From Paenibacillus sp. G2S3 (lineage in GTDB: Bacteria; Bacillota; Bacilli; Paenibacillales; Paenibacillaceae), in the NCBI RefSeq assembly GCF_030123105.1, contig NZ_CP126095.1, positions 4,960,001 through 5,024,000 on the forward strand: a stretch of DNA of 64,000 nucleotides. The letters run 5' to 3'. The position numbers and the translations under genes were made by a program. The notes beneath the pieces were generated by a model that worked only from the letters and a program-made list of their open reading frames with translations, was not told the DNA's origin and did no database searches. This document shows, piece after piece, positions 45,905-55,000 of the stretch (the stretch's first letter is position 1; every line of letters begins with the position of its first letter).

Positions 45905-46747
45905 TTGAAGTTGGATTTGGATGGATTAAATGCTGATTCCTTAACTTGTATGCTTAAGGCATCTTTTTCATTGGAAAATTGGGATGCTATGATTGAAATT
46001 GCAGATAGATTGATCACCCAGATTGCACTCATATATGAGACAAGCAGTGACACATTGAGAGAACAAAACCTGAAGCGGAGTATTCCCTATTATTTTGGAT
46101 TTAGCTTATGTTCAAAAGGAATCGCACTGCAAAAGCTCGGTAAGTATCCTGAAGCTAGAATGTGTATTCAAAAATATGCTGAATTAGGCTGGATCAAAGG
46201 GTTAGATGAAGAAGGAATTAATGAAGTCAAATACTACCGTAATATTGCAAAAGCCAATACCTACGTACTCGACCTTTTGGAAGGCCAGAAAGGGGTCCTA
46301 AATGAATATGTTCAATTTATTAGAAACAGCGCTGAGGAAGAGTTACTGCCAGGACTTATAACCATCTTGGAATCCTCAATAAAATATAATTATTCCGTAG
46401 ATTGGATTCTGAGAGAATTCGAAATCAACGCAAACGACATAGGAGCACGAGGAACTAAAGAGAGTATAAGATATTTTGTGGATTACAAATTCTTGCTGGC
46501 GACGTACCACTACAAACTGGAGAATACGTTCGATGCGATAAACATAATTCTGGAGACCTTACTATTAAGTATTACGCTGAAAGATGATACAGGCTTTAAG
46601 AAAGCAGCAGCATTATTTGAGATCCTTAGAGATGATGCTAACCAATCACAGCTCCAAGTGCATCACAACATAATGAAAACTATAATAGAGAGGGAGTTAA
46701 CTAATGAAAAAGAAAATGTTATTGCTTACAGTCGTAATCTTGATTAG
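45905..46747 (+). CDS. RRNPP-type TPR peptide receptor (Rap-like) lacking a DNA-binding domain
   Basis: TTG at 45905 lies six bases after AAGGAAG and gives 280 aa; an in-frame ATG at 45875 has no ribosome site. The product is all-helical with TPR-like pairs, for example LKASFSLENWDAMIEIADRLITQIALIYE, YFGFSLCSKGIALQKLGKYPEARMCIQKYAELGW and LLATYHYKLENTFDAINIILETLLL. No helix-turn-helix precedes it, in this or other frames upstream. The 3' end overlaps by 44 bp a 44-aa gene encoding an exported pro-peptide, the classic arrangement of Rap-Phr and other RRNPP quorum-sensing pairs. It probably binds the re-imported peptide in the cytoplasm and acts through protein contacts. Assignment rests on gene arrangement and helix pattern, not on a database match. 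Confidence 0.72.
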   Translation: MKLDLDGLNADSLTCMLKASFSLENWDAMIEIADRLITQIALIYETSSDTLREQNLKRSIPYYFGFSLCSKGIALQKLGKYPEARMCIQKYAELGWIKGLDEEGINEVKYYRNIAKANTYVLDLLEGQKGVLNEYVQFIRNSAEEELLPGLITILESSIKYNYSVDWILREFEINANDIGARGTKESIRYFVDYKFLLATYHYKLENTFDAINIILETLLLSITLKDDTGFKKAAALFEILRDDANQSQLQVHHNIMKTIIERELTNEKENVIAYSRNLD

Positions 46748-46838
46748 TTCCAGCTTAATGATCGCCTCTGCAAGTGCTTCCGCTGTCGATTCGGGTTCCA
46801 CAATTTACACCGTTAACAATCACGGAATGGGTCATTAA
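46704..46838 (+). CDS. Secreted quorum-sensing pro-peptide (Phr-like)
   Basis: This is a 44-aa ORF. GAGAGGGAG lies about six bases before the ATG. It has a positively charged start (MKKKM), a hydrophobic core LLLTVVILISSSLMIA and a signal-peptidase motif ASA after residue 27, leaving VDSGSTIYTVNNHGMGH. The C-terminal residues, about YTVNNHGMGH, are the natural candidate for the mature signal, which in such systems is trimmed outside and re-imported by an oligopeptide permease. It overlaps the receptor gene in another frame, so the two are co-translated. A strong terminator follows at 46864. Peptide-receptor pairs of this sort are known in Paenibacillus; this peptide sequence I do not recognise. 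Confidence 0.75.
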   Translation: MKKKMLLLTVVILISSSLMIASASASAVDSGSTIYTVNNHGMGH

Positions 46839-46863
46839 TTGAAACTTAATCATTGGATTATAC

Positions 46864-46902
46864 AAAGGAGCGATCATCCGGTTATTGGATGATCGCTCCT
46901 TT
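46864..46902. terminator. Bidirectional terminator after the pro-peptide gene
   Basis: AAAGGAGCGATCATCC and GGATGATCGCTCCTTT form a perfect 16-bp stem with loop GGTTATT, followed by TGTTTGT. It serves the peptide operon and probably the convergent regulator gene ending at 46982. Confidence 0.92.
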
Positions 46903-46981
46903 GTTTGTAAATGAACATGATAGATTAGCTAAAATTCAAGGTACTCAGAATCATGCAGGATTTTTTCGCCATAAATCCTCT

Positions 46982-48595
46982 TCATAAACTGTTCTTGAAC
47001 TCATGCGGCGTCATCCCATATTGGGATTTAAACAACTTAATAAAATACTGTGGTTTCTGATAGCCTATTTCATGCGCAATTTGACTGATTCTCAAGTCCT
47101 TGTACTTCAACAATTGAACCGCCTTCTCCATTCGCAAACGGAGCACATAGTTCGAGAAGTTCTCTCCTGTTTCCTGTTTAAACAGGTTAGATACATATAC
47201 TGGATGAAGATTAACATTATCGGCTACCGCTTGAAGAGTTATATCTTTTATATTTCCTTGTATAAACCGGCGGATTCGCTCCATCAGATCAGAACGTATA
47301 TTGTCCGAGCGACTGTCACTAAATGCTTTGATTTGGACATAGCTACTGAAGGCCCATTCTTTTAACGGCTCATCACTCCAGCTGGCATCCATTTTCAGCA
47401 TCTTCTCGATATCTCTTCCAAACACCTCAAAGATCCGTTTGCCTTTCTTGTGCAAATAATAAGCGTATGCTTGCAGCAGGGTGACATAGATTTCAATCCC
47501 GTATTCACGGGCTCCACTGCCCGCCCCTTCAAGTTCACTGAATATCAGTTTCAGCTTACTCTCAAATGCCGTCCATTGCTCGATATCGATTAACTCCATT
47601 AAAGTTTGGGGACGATAAAGCTCTGCCAGCGGCTGGATTTCAAAGATTTCTTTCTTTTGCGTCACATGAAAAAAACTTTCCGTTTGATAGCCGATATAAT
47701 CGGTATATATCGATAAAGCAGAATGGTACATAGATAGAATGTCTTTTGGAAAACCTCCCCAATCGCTAATGACCAGGGAAACTTTCGATTTCAAATACAA
47801 TTTGATCTGATGTTGGGAGAGTCTGGCCAAGTCTTCTATGATAGCGGAACCCGCTTTGTCTGATTGCTCCATAAGATTGGTCTGAACCAGAAAAATCAAA
47901 TAATCATGTGAATCTTTACAGTGCATGATATTAAATTTCTCCGAAAAAACTTCCTCTACGATGTTATACATAGCATATTCAATCAATGAGAGGCTATAAA
48001 GATCCGTATTTGAATAATCCTCCTCCACTCTCATACATAAGAGAATGGTCTCCCTTTCAACAGAAAAGGGAAGCTCGTATAGTTGAATCTTGTCCTTCAA
48101 AACAGATAGGGGATAATTTTTGCCGGAGATCAAATCAAACAATAACATTTCTCTTAATTTGGGCAAGCTCTCCCGGAAACGGTAAACGAATTTTTGCTGA
48201 TTCAACAATTCATTTCCTTCTTCTGTAATCCTAACGATAATATTGCGTAGGGTTTGCTCCAGTTCCTCGTTCGAGACTGGTTTGAGCAGATATTCAGCTA
48301 CTTGCTGTTGGATAGCTTCCTTCGCATATTGAAATTCATCATAGCCGGTAATAATAACGGCCTTCGTATTTTTCCATTTCTGATTTATTCGGGCGATCAA
48401 TTCGAGGCCTGTCATTCCATTCATATGAATATCCGTTACCACAATATCAACGGAATGGTAATTCAGCAGCTCCAGGGCCTCCTCGCCGGAATATGCCTTA
48501 TAGACATTGGTGATCCCCATTTTCTCCCACGGAAGTCCAATCGCCAGGCTGTCTACCAAATGGGTATGATCGTCTACAATTAATATTTGGTACAT
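46982..48595 (-). CDS. YesN-like AraC-type response regulator
   Basis: The protein (537 aa) has a receiver domain (1-120) with LIVDDHTH, phosphoacceptor Asp55 (VVTDIHMNG), VIITGYDEF and LLKPVS. A middle region follows, then a C-terminal AraC domain (about 436-537: LHPVYVSNLFKQETGENFSNYVLRLRMEKAVQLL and EIGYQKPQYFIKLFKSQYGMTPHEFKN). AAGGAGGGG lies before the ATG. It is the last gene of the binding protein-kinase-regulator operon, 18 bp after the kinase, so the partner is clear. Likely targets are the adjoining 2162-aa SLH protein and importer genes (inference). Confidence 0.93.
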   Translation of the reverse strand: MYQILIVDDHTHLVDSLAIGLPWEKMGITNVYKAYSGEEALELLNYHSVDIVVTDIHMNGMTGLELIARINQKWKNTKAVIITGYDEFQYAKEAIQQQVAEYLLKPVSNEELEQTLRNIIVRITEEGNELLNQQKFVYRFRESLPKLREMLLFDLISGKNYPLSVLKDKIQLYELPFSVERETILLCMRVEEDYSNTDLYSLSLIEYAMYNIVEEVFSEKFNIMHCKDSHDYLIFLVQTNLMEQSDKAGSAIIEDLARLSQHQIKLYLKSKVSLVISDWGGFPKDILSMYHSALSIYTDYIGYQTESFFHVTQKKEIFEIQPLAELYRPQTLMELIDIEQWTAFESKLKLIFSELEGAGSGAREYGIEIYVTLLQAYAYYLHKKGKRIFEVFGRDIEKMLKMDASWSDEPLKEWAFSSYVQIKAFSDSRSDNIRSDLMERIRRFIQGNIKDITLQAVADNVNLHPVYVSNLFKQETGENFSNYVLRLRMEKAVQLLKYKDLRISQIAHEIGYQKPQYFIKLFKSQYGMTPHEFKNSL

Positions 48596-48613
48596 CCCTT
48601 TCCCCTCCTTAGG

Positions 48614-50326
48614 TCAAGACTCACCTTCCCTGCTGCTCCAACATAATTCTACGCAAAGTCCACCCAGCTTCGATTGACTAAGCAGCACGCCTGAGTCACT
48701 GCCATACATCAAACGCAGACGTTGATGAACATTTTTGAGTCCGGATTCTATTTCTTCGTTAGTGGACTGAATCTTCATTCTGATAGATTCGATCACTAAA
48801 TAATCAATTCCTGTGCCCGTATCCTCAACGGATACATGATTCATACCTTCCTCTCTCCACACACGGATATGAATCATTCCATAGTCGGAATGATTCTTGA
48901 ACGAATGAAGGATTACATTTTCGACAAGCGGCTGAACAATTAACCGCGGAACTTCCAAGTCTTCCATCTGCGGCTCAACCTCAATATGAAATTCAAAATC
49001 ATCTCTCAACATACAATGTATTTCCAGATAAAAATGGATCAAATCCAGCTCTTCTTTCAGCCGTACCATCTTATTCCCCGTTTTAGTCGTGTAACGATAA
49101 TACTTGCTCAAATTCATGGTCATCGAAACCGCAGCCTGGTCTTCATTGAGCTCAATCATACTTTTGATATAAGCAAGGGTATTGTACAAAAAGTGCGGAT
49201 TGATCTGCGATTGCAGCTGTTTTAGCGTCGCATCCTTTGACCGGAGTTGCTCTTTATACACATCCTCGATCAGTTCCTCTATTTTAGAGGCCATGGAGTT
49301 GAATTTTTCATACAATAAACGGTATTCCCCTTCAGGTTTGTCCACCATTCTTACGGAATAGATGCCTTTTTCGATCAAGTTCATGTTCTTGAACAGTTTC
49401 CGGAAGGGGATTTGAATATTCCTGTACATCACAAAAGCAAGATACGCCCCCATAAACAGAAGCATACCGCTTATCACATAAAACATAGTCTGATTTCGGC
49501 TGATAGGTGCCATAATATTACTGATAGGTACATAATCAACAAGATACCAACCTAATGATTCCAGTTTTTGATAGTGAACCTGAAACCTCGTCTTATCGGA
49601 TTTTAGCAGCATGTATCCGCTTTCCAACGAGTGGTCGATCTCTCCAAGCCGGGGAAGAAATTCATCAATTTGATTAACATTTACGGAGTAATTATAAATA
49701 GGGTCCATACCTGGATGGTACAGGAACGGATCTCCTGAACCATTCGTTTTAAATTCAGATAGAGCTCTCCGCAATTCGGCTACACCAAATTTAAGCACGA
49801 CTCGCATATGCGCCTCGCCTGACTCCGCTGATTTTTCGGGATAAGACAATATCCCCAGGAAATAATCCTCATTAGAATCGGAATAGTATTGCCAAAATGT
49901 ATCCTGCGCGGGAAGCACTTTTGGTAGTGCATTTAAGCTGGAGTTGCTTTTGATGACAATTCCGGTACGAGGATACAGAACTGCGATCACTGCTTTCCAG
50001 TCACCATAACCGGCAAGACGGTTTATTTCTTCAGAGACAGTTCGGTTGGTTCTGTATTTATCCAGAACATCATCAAGCAAATCAGGGTATGCCAAATTTC
50101 GTACATCCGTACTTTCGTACAGCATTTTCTTATAGGTATCCAGCCGAAAAAACAACTGATCCAACTGATTAGCGAACGTTTCAATCTGATATTGCTTTAC
50201 CTTAATAATTTCCTCCGTCAGTACATCCTTGCTTGTTCGATTCGACACCGCAAACAGGAGCAGGATCGGGATAAGTAAAATCAACAAAGTGGCTATTAGT
50301 TTTGTGAATATGCTGAATCTACTCAT
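48614..50326 (-). CDS. YesM-like sensor histidine kinase
   Basis: The start is the ATG at 50326, nine bases after GAGAGGA and overlapping the stop of the upstream gene by 8 bp, which implies translational coupling. A longer frame to 50377 has no ribosome site. The protein (570 aa) has two membrane spans (about 8-28 and 280-302), an extracellular sensor between them and a HAMP segment. The phosphorylation block QSQINPHFLYNTLAYIK (His near residue 377) and an ATPase domain (IVQPLVENVILHSF, DTGTGID, GLKNVHQRLRLMYG) follow. It probably senses sugar, perhaps through the membrane-anchored binding protein encoded just upstream. Confidence 0.93.
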   Translation of the reverse strand: MSRFSIFTKLIATLLILLIPILLLFAVSNRTSKDVLTEEIIKVKQYQIETFANQLDQLFFRLDTYKKMLYESTDVRNLAYPDLLDDVLDKYRTNRTVSEEINRLAGYGDWKAVIAVLYPRTGIVIKSNSSLNALPKVLPAQDTFWQYYSDSNEDYFLGILSYPEKSAESGEAHMRVVLKFGVAELRRALSEFKTNGSGDPFLYHPGMDPIYNYSVNVNQIDEFLPRLGEIDHSLESGYMLLKSDKTRFQVHYQKLESLGWYLVDYVPISNIMAPISRNQTMFYVISGMLLFMGAYLAFVMYRNIQIPFRKLFKNMNLIEKGIYSVRMVDKPEGEYRLLYEKFNSMASKIEELIEDVYKEQLRSKDATLKQLQSQINPHFLYNTLAYIKSMIELNEDQAAVSMTMNLSKYYRYTTKTGNKMVRLKEELDLIHFYLEIHCMLRDDFEFHIEVEPQMEDLEVPRLIVQPLVENVILHSFKNHSDYGMIHIRVWREEGMNHVSVEDTGTGIDYLVIESIRMKIQSTNEEIESGLKNVHQRLRLMYGSDSGVLLSQSKLGGLCVELCWSSREGES

Positions 50327-51878
50327 GATCAATTGTCCTCTCAAAGCCGGGTTCAGCATCTGGATGCCCGCGCTCAAATTCTGAGAACTGCTTCTTTAAT
50401 TCAGTATAAACAACGTCAAAGCCTGCCTTCTTAAGATCTGTAATTGCATCTTGATAATATTCTTCATAATTGGCTAATCCAAAATTGATTGGCTCGAATT
50501 TTTCCTTATATACAGCCATTACCTGCGCTATCTCATTCTTGACAGACGCCTCATTGAAATGAAATCCGAATAGTCTGGAAATGCGGGAGTTTTCGTCATT
50601 CTTGAGCAAGTCATGGATAATATCGTCCTCTACACTGGCAGGTGCGATAAAATAGTCCTTATTACGCCACATCCATTCGTACATCAGCTGGTCATTCGTT
50701 AATTGCTTAATTTTCCCCTTTTCAAGTTCATAATCCTTTCCCTGTACTCCATAAATAATAAAATTATAATTCTCTTGGGTTTGCAGAATCCAATTCATAA
50801 ACATCATTGCGCGTTCAGGATTTTCCGCTGCGGCCGTAATCATAAAGGCTTCGTTACTTGGGGTAGTGATAAACTTTGGCTTCTCCTTAGCAAGATAATA
50901 CTCGCGAAGCCTCGCATTTGGATCGGCATTCCGTACCGTTTGCAGGTTCTCCATCGCCCTCGATACTGCACCTACCCGGAAAAGAAGCTTACCTGCATTC
51001 TCCTGATCGATCTTTGCTGCCGGATTACCCACCAAATTCTTGTCGATGATTCCCATCTTCACCCATGACTCTCGTAAATGGGCTACTTTTTTGTATAAAT
51101 CAGACTCCACATAACTCAAAATTTCTCCAGAATCCTCATCAACCATAAATAACAGCCGCTCATCCAATGAAGAGTAGTTTCGGTCTGTCAATTCACGCCA
51201 CAACATTTCATGCCCTCGGTCTGTTTCCAGATAGCCATAATAACTTGGATCTATCACCTGCATTCTTTCATAAAACAGTTCCAAATCAGCGATTGTCTTA
51301 ATTTCTGACATGCCGACCTTCTCCAGCAGATCCTGGCGGACCATAACTGAAGAGAATTTCCCCGCAGACGTAAATGCCTGAGACGGTATCGCCCAAAGCT
51401 TGCCATCGATCACGTTCTGCTTAAAATTTTCTTCGGGGATGTGTTTAATAAGATCCTGGCCATATCGATCCAGAAGCTCATCTAGAGGCTGAATATAACC
51501 TTTATAAACAGTGACGAATGATGCGCCATACCAGAACAGATCATATTTTTCTCCAGTGGATAAGGCCAGCTCCAGTTTTTGCTGATAATTGGACCATGGG
51601 ATATAAGTCAATTCAAGCTTCATATTTAAATCTTTTTTAAGCCTCTCATTCAATTCATTTTCAACGAAATCACCCATTCGTGCCGACAAATCGCCAGGCA
51701 TAATTACCTTCAAGGTGACGAAGGGTTCCGGCGCATCTCCCGCCCGTTCATTTGCTGCATTAGCATTCTGTAAACCTTGCGGACCGGACACGTCCGGGCG
51801 GAAATATTCGCTGTACAGCATGTAGATTATAGATAGGAAAAAGATCGCAATTATAATAGTGACAGCGGGCTTCTTCAT
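50319..51878 (-). CDS. Membrane-anchored sugar-binding protein of a three-component sensor
   Basis: The protein (519 aa) resembles type-1 extracellular solute-binding proteins (LKVIMPGDLSARMGDFVENELNERL, LELALSTGEKYDLFWYGA, YIQPLDELLDRYGQDLIKHIPE). Instead of a lipobox it has one N-terminal hydrophobic segment (about 5-22, VTIIIAIFFLSIIYMLY) without Cys, so it is tethered by a transmembrane helix. GGAGG lies before the ATG. It is not next to permeases but is first in an operon with the kinase (8-bp overlap) and regulator, so it more likely presents ligand to the kinase than feeds a transporter. The ligand is unknown. Confidence 0.85.
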   Translation of the reverse strand: MKKPAVTIIIAIFFLSIIYMLYSEYFRPDVSGPQGLQNANAANERAGDAPEPFVTLKVIMPGDLSARMGDFVENELNERLKKDLNMKLELTYIPWSNYQQKLELALSTGEKYDLFWYGASFVTVYKGYIQPLDELLDRYGQDLIKHIPEENFKQNVIDGKLWAIPSQAFTSAGKFSSVMVRQDLLEKVGMSEIKTIADLELFYERMQVIDPSYYGYLETDRGHEMLWRELTDRNYSSLDERLLFMVDEDSGEILSYVESDLYKKVAHLRESWVKMGIIDKNLVGNPAAKIDQENAGKLLFRVGAVSRAMENLQTVRNADPNARLREYYLAKEKPKFITTPSNEAFMITAAAENPERAMMFMNWILQTQENYNFIIYGVQGKDYELEKGKIKQLTNDQLMYEWMWRNKDYFIAPASVEDDIIHDLLKNDENSRISRLFGFHFNEASVKNEIAQVMAVYKEKFEPINFGLANYEEYYQDAITDLKKAGFDVVYTELKKQFSEFERGHPDAEPGFERTIDHE

Positions 51879-51969
51879 GAACCGCTACCTCCTTCACCAT
51901 AGAGCCTCATTGCTAGTCTACACTAAATATATGAAAGCGGATACAATATGTATTGACCTCTAAGCTGGA

Positions 51970-52005
51970 ACAGGAGCACATGAATTCCATATCATGTGCT
52001 CCTGT
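51970..52005 (-). terminator. Terminator of the 2162-aa SLH protein gene
   Basis: ACAGGAGCACATGA and TCATGTGCTCCTGT form a perfect 14-bp stem with an 8-bp loop, 15 bp past the stop. The reverse strand continues TCCAGCTTA, so the U-tract is poor. Confidence 0.8.
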
Positions 52006-52020
52006 ATTCCACTCAACTAT

Positions 52021-55000
52021 TTAGTTCATAAATTGGACGTACTGCAGCAGCCGTTTGATCATGACAGCAGCTTCAGCCCGGCTTGCATGGGCAGCTGGAT
52101 CGATTATCGTTGTAGATTTCCCCTGGATGATTTGTGCAGTAAGCAGTTCGGCTACCGGATGTTTTGCCCAAGAACTGACAGAATCTTTATCCGTATATTT
52201 CCCGAGAATAGTGTCATTCCCATCACTTGCCGGGACGGATTTATCCACATAATCCAGCGCTCTAGACAGCATAACAGCCATTTGTTCACGGGTGATTTCT
52301 TCACCCGGTCTAAATGAACCATCACTGAAGCCTTCAATGATCCCTGCCTCAGCCGAGGCTGCAATTGCCCCCGCATACCAGTCTCCTGTAGATACGTCCT
52401 TAAAGGCGGCTACCTTACCTATAGAACTAAGTCCCAAGGAACGAACGAGAATGGCCGCAAACTCTGCGCGGGTTACCAGATTGTCTGGTAAAAAGCTGTT
52501 AACTGCAACACCGTTTATAATCCGCTTGGAGGCCATGAGCTCGATGTCCGATTGTGCCCAGTGCCCATGAAGATCGGTGAATGTCTTAGTACCCGAAGCT
52601 ACTACATAAATACTGTTTCCGTTCCGTTTGATTACAGCTTCGGTAGTTCCGCCATTATGAAGCAGCAGGGCCGGAACAAAGCTTAATGCCGCTGTATCTG
52701 GGTTGAACAGGAGTGCAGTGGTTTGCTGCGGATCGACTGATCCCGGAAGAATAAGGGTTCGTTCGATATAGGTACTGCCGAAGCTGTCCAGCTCAATCGA
52801 CAGACCGTTTGCTTGCGCTAAGATTCTGTAATCGAAAGCTGGAGTAAGCAAGGTCAGACCTTCTTTGCCCGCCTGCTCAGACAATAGCTCTGCCCTGCTG
52901 CCTGCAACCCGGTCTATAACTATACTTATGGTCATATCTGCCGGGCTTACGCCAAGCTTCGCCGCTAACGCCGCTACGTCTAGAACTTTGATCGGAACCT
53001 TGTAGCTTCCAGAATCCGTCTGAATCACAACGGACACTTCCGACAATTCATCCACCACACCTGCAAACGCAGAGGATGGAATATTAACCTTCACACTTCC
53101 GCCGTCACTCTTCAGTTTAATGATTACTGAACCTGATTTGGCTGCAGTCGGATTGTTCTGAAGGGCTAGAAAAGCATCCTGCAGCTTCTTCACATCAACA
53201 GCTGCTATCGTTTCGCTTACCCCATCCTTATTCGTTGTCCGCTTAAGTGTTGTCTCAGCCAGCTCCAGATTGATTCCATTATTCTGGATTACAGGTGCTG
53301 GTGTTGCAGGAACTGGCGTTGTAGATACAGGTGCTGATGTTGGTGTTACTATCGGTGTTGGTGTTGGTGTTGGTGTTGCTGTTGGTGTTGGTGTTGGCGT
53401 TGGTGTGCCACCGGTGGGCGGGTTCGGTTCAGTTGTCACAATCACAGTAAAGCTCTTTGGCAAATTGCCATCGGAAGACTTCGCCGTAATAACAGTTTGG
53501 CCGACACCCACTGCCGTGAGCAGGCCTGCGGCGGATACATAAGCAACCTTAAGGTCTGCTGATGACCATGCTACCCTTGAATTGCCGGCTTCTGCCGGAA
53601 CTACACTAACATCTATCTGCTTACTTGCACCTGGAGCCAATTGCAACTGCTCCGGCGTATTCCCCTTTAAGCCTGTAACCCTTACTGAGGTCTGGGCGGC
53701 ACTATTCGTCACCTCTACGCTACCCAGACTCAGCCAGCCGCTTTCATCCATCTCAGTATTTGCGAAGTGGAATGTTTTGGCATCAGCATTAATTTCCTCA
53801 AGTGGATTCACATAGCGCAGCAATATTTCATAGCTTCCATTACTTAATTGCGGATTATCAGCTGATACAAACAGCTTGTTGTTATCAAATCCATTCGTAT
53901 TCGGAAGAATGTCTTTCAGATCCCAATCCGGCTTCCAAATTTTAATGATGTCATTTCCTGATTTGGCCGCAAGCTCGACCTTCCAGTTGTAGTAAAATGG
54001 TGCTACTCCTTTGTTCTCAAGCTCTACTCCCACCTTCAACTTTCCATCTGAAGCGTCCAGATAAGCGGTGGGCACATAATATTCATATCCCATCCTGCGT
54101 GAACCTTCAGTAGCTCTCGCCAAAGGCGCAGCATCCAGCGGAGTCTGGAAAATCCCCTGTGCAATCAGCCAGGATGCATGGGTCAAGCCCAGACTGGTGT
54201 AATAATCCTCTCCCTGCGCCCCTTCGATCGGAGTCGACGGCTCATTATATTTAGGCGGATCATTATTCCACATCTTCACTTGAATTTCCGGTCTCATCTC
54301 GCCGCCCATGGTGTTATTCTTCCAGAACTCAGTGGCTCCTGCGTCATTGACTCTGCCCCAGAAATGCCAGCCCTGTCCGCCCAGACTTGGCGGGAGTGTC
54401 TGGAAGGCAAAAGAATCATCATGATAACCGACATCGAAATTTCTGGTCTTAAGCGTGCTGTTGTCCATTGGATATCTTAGAACGAGCTGCGTTTGGTCGA
54501 AGGCGTTGTCCATAGCGGTAAGAACACGCTTCAGGTTAGCATCGGTTGGCATCAGGTTAGGCGATTTCAGATTCCCGTCATACGGATACGTATGCCATTC
54601 GCCCCAGAAGCCGATTAATCCGATCATCACCGATCCGATTCGCGGGTCGCCGTCATAACGTTCTCCAAGCGCGCTGATGAAATTATCCAAAGCACCCAGT
54701 AAACGCTCATCATTATAGTCAGGCGCTAAGCTTGTGGCATCTTTACCATTGTCGAATTCATCATAAGCATAAGTCTTCAGCCCTTCGTCCAGCAGGAATT
54801 GCGGTATGCCTGAAGGTTTGTTCGGGTAGTCCAGGTACACCCTGAATACGGACTGATTGCCTCTGGAGGCGACCGCTGCAAGCCGTTTATCCAGCTCAGA
54901 CCAATCAAAGTCGTCCAGATTGTTCATCAGCTTGCTGAGCGGCAAGTAGAAGAACTCCAGGCTGTAAGGCAGCTGTGTAGGGCGATCTCTCCAATCATCG

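Noticed and set aside
53270..53542. Forward ORF rich in Gly-Val across 53270-53542
   Set aside because: It is the complement of the Pro/Thr linker codons of the 2162-aa protein; repetitive GGTGTT text gives an artificial open frame.
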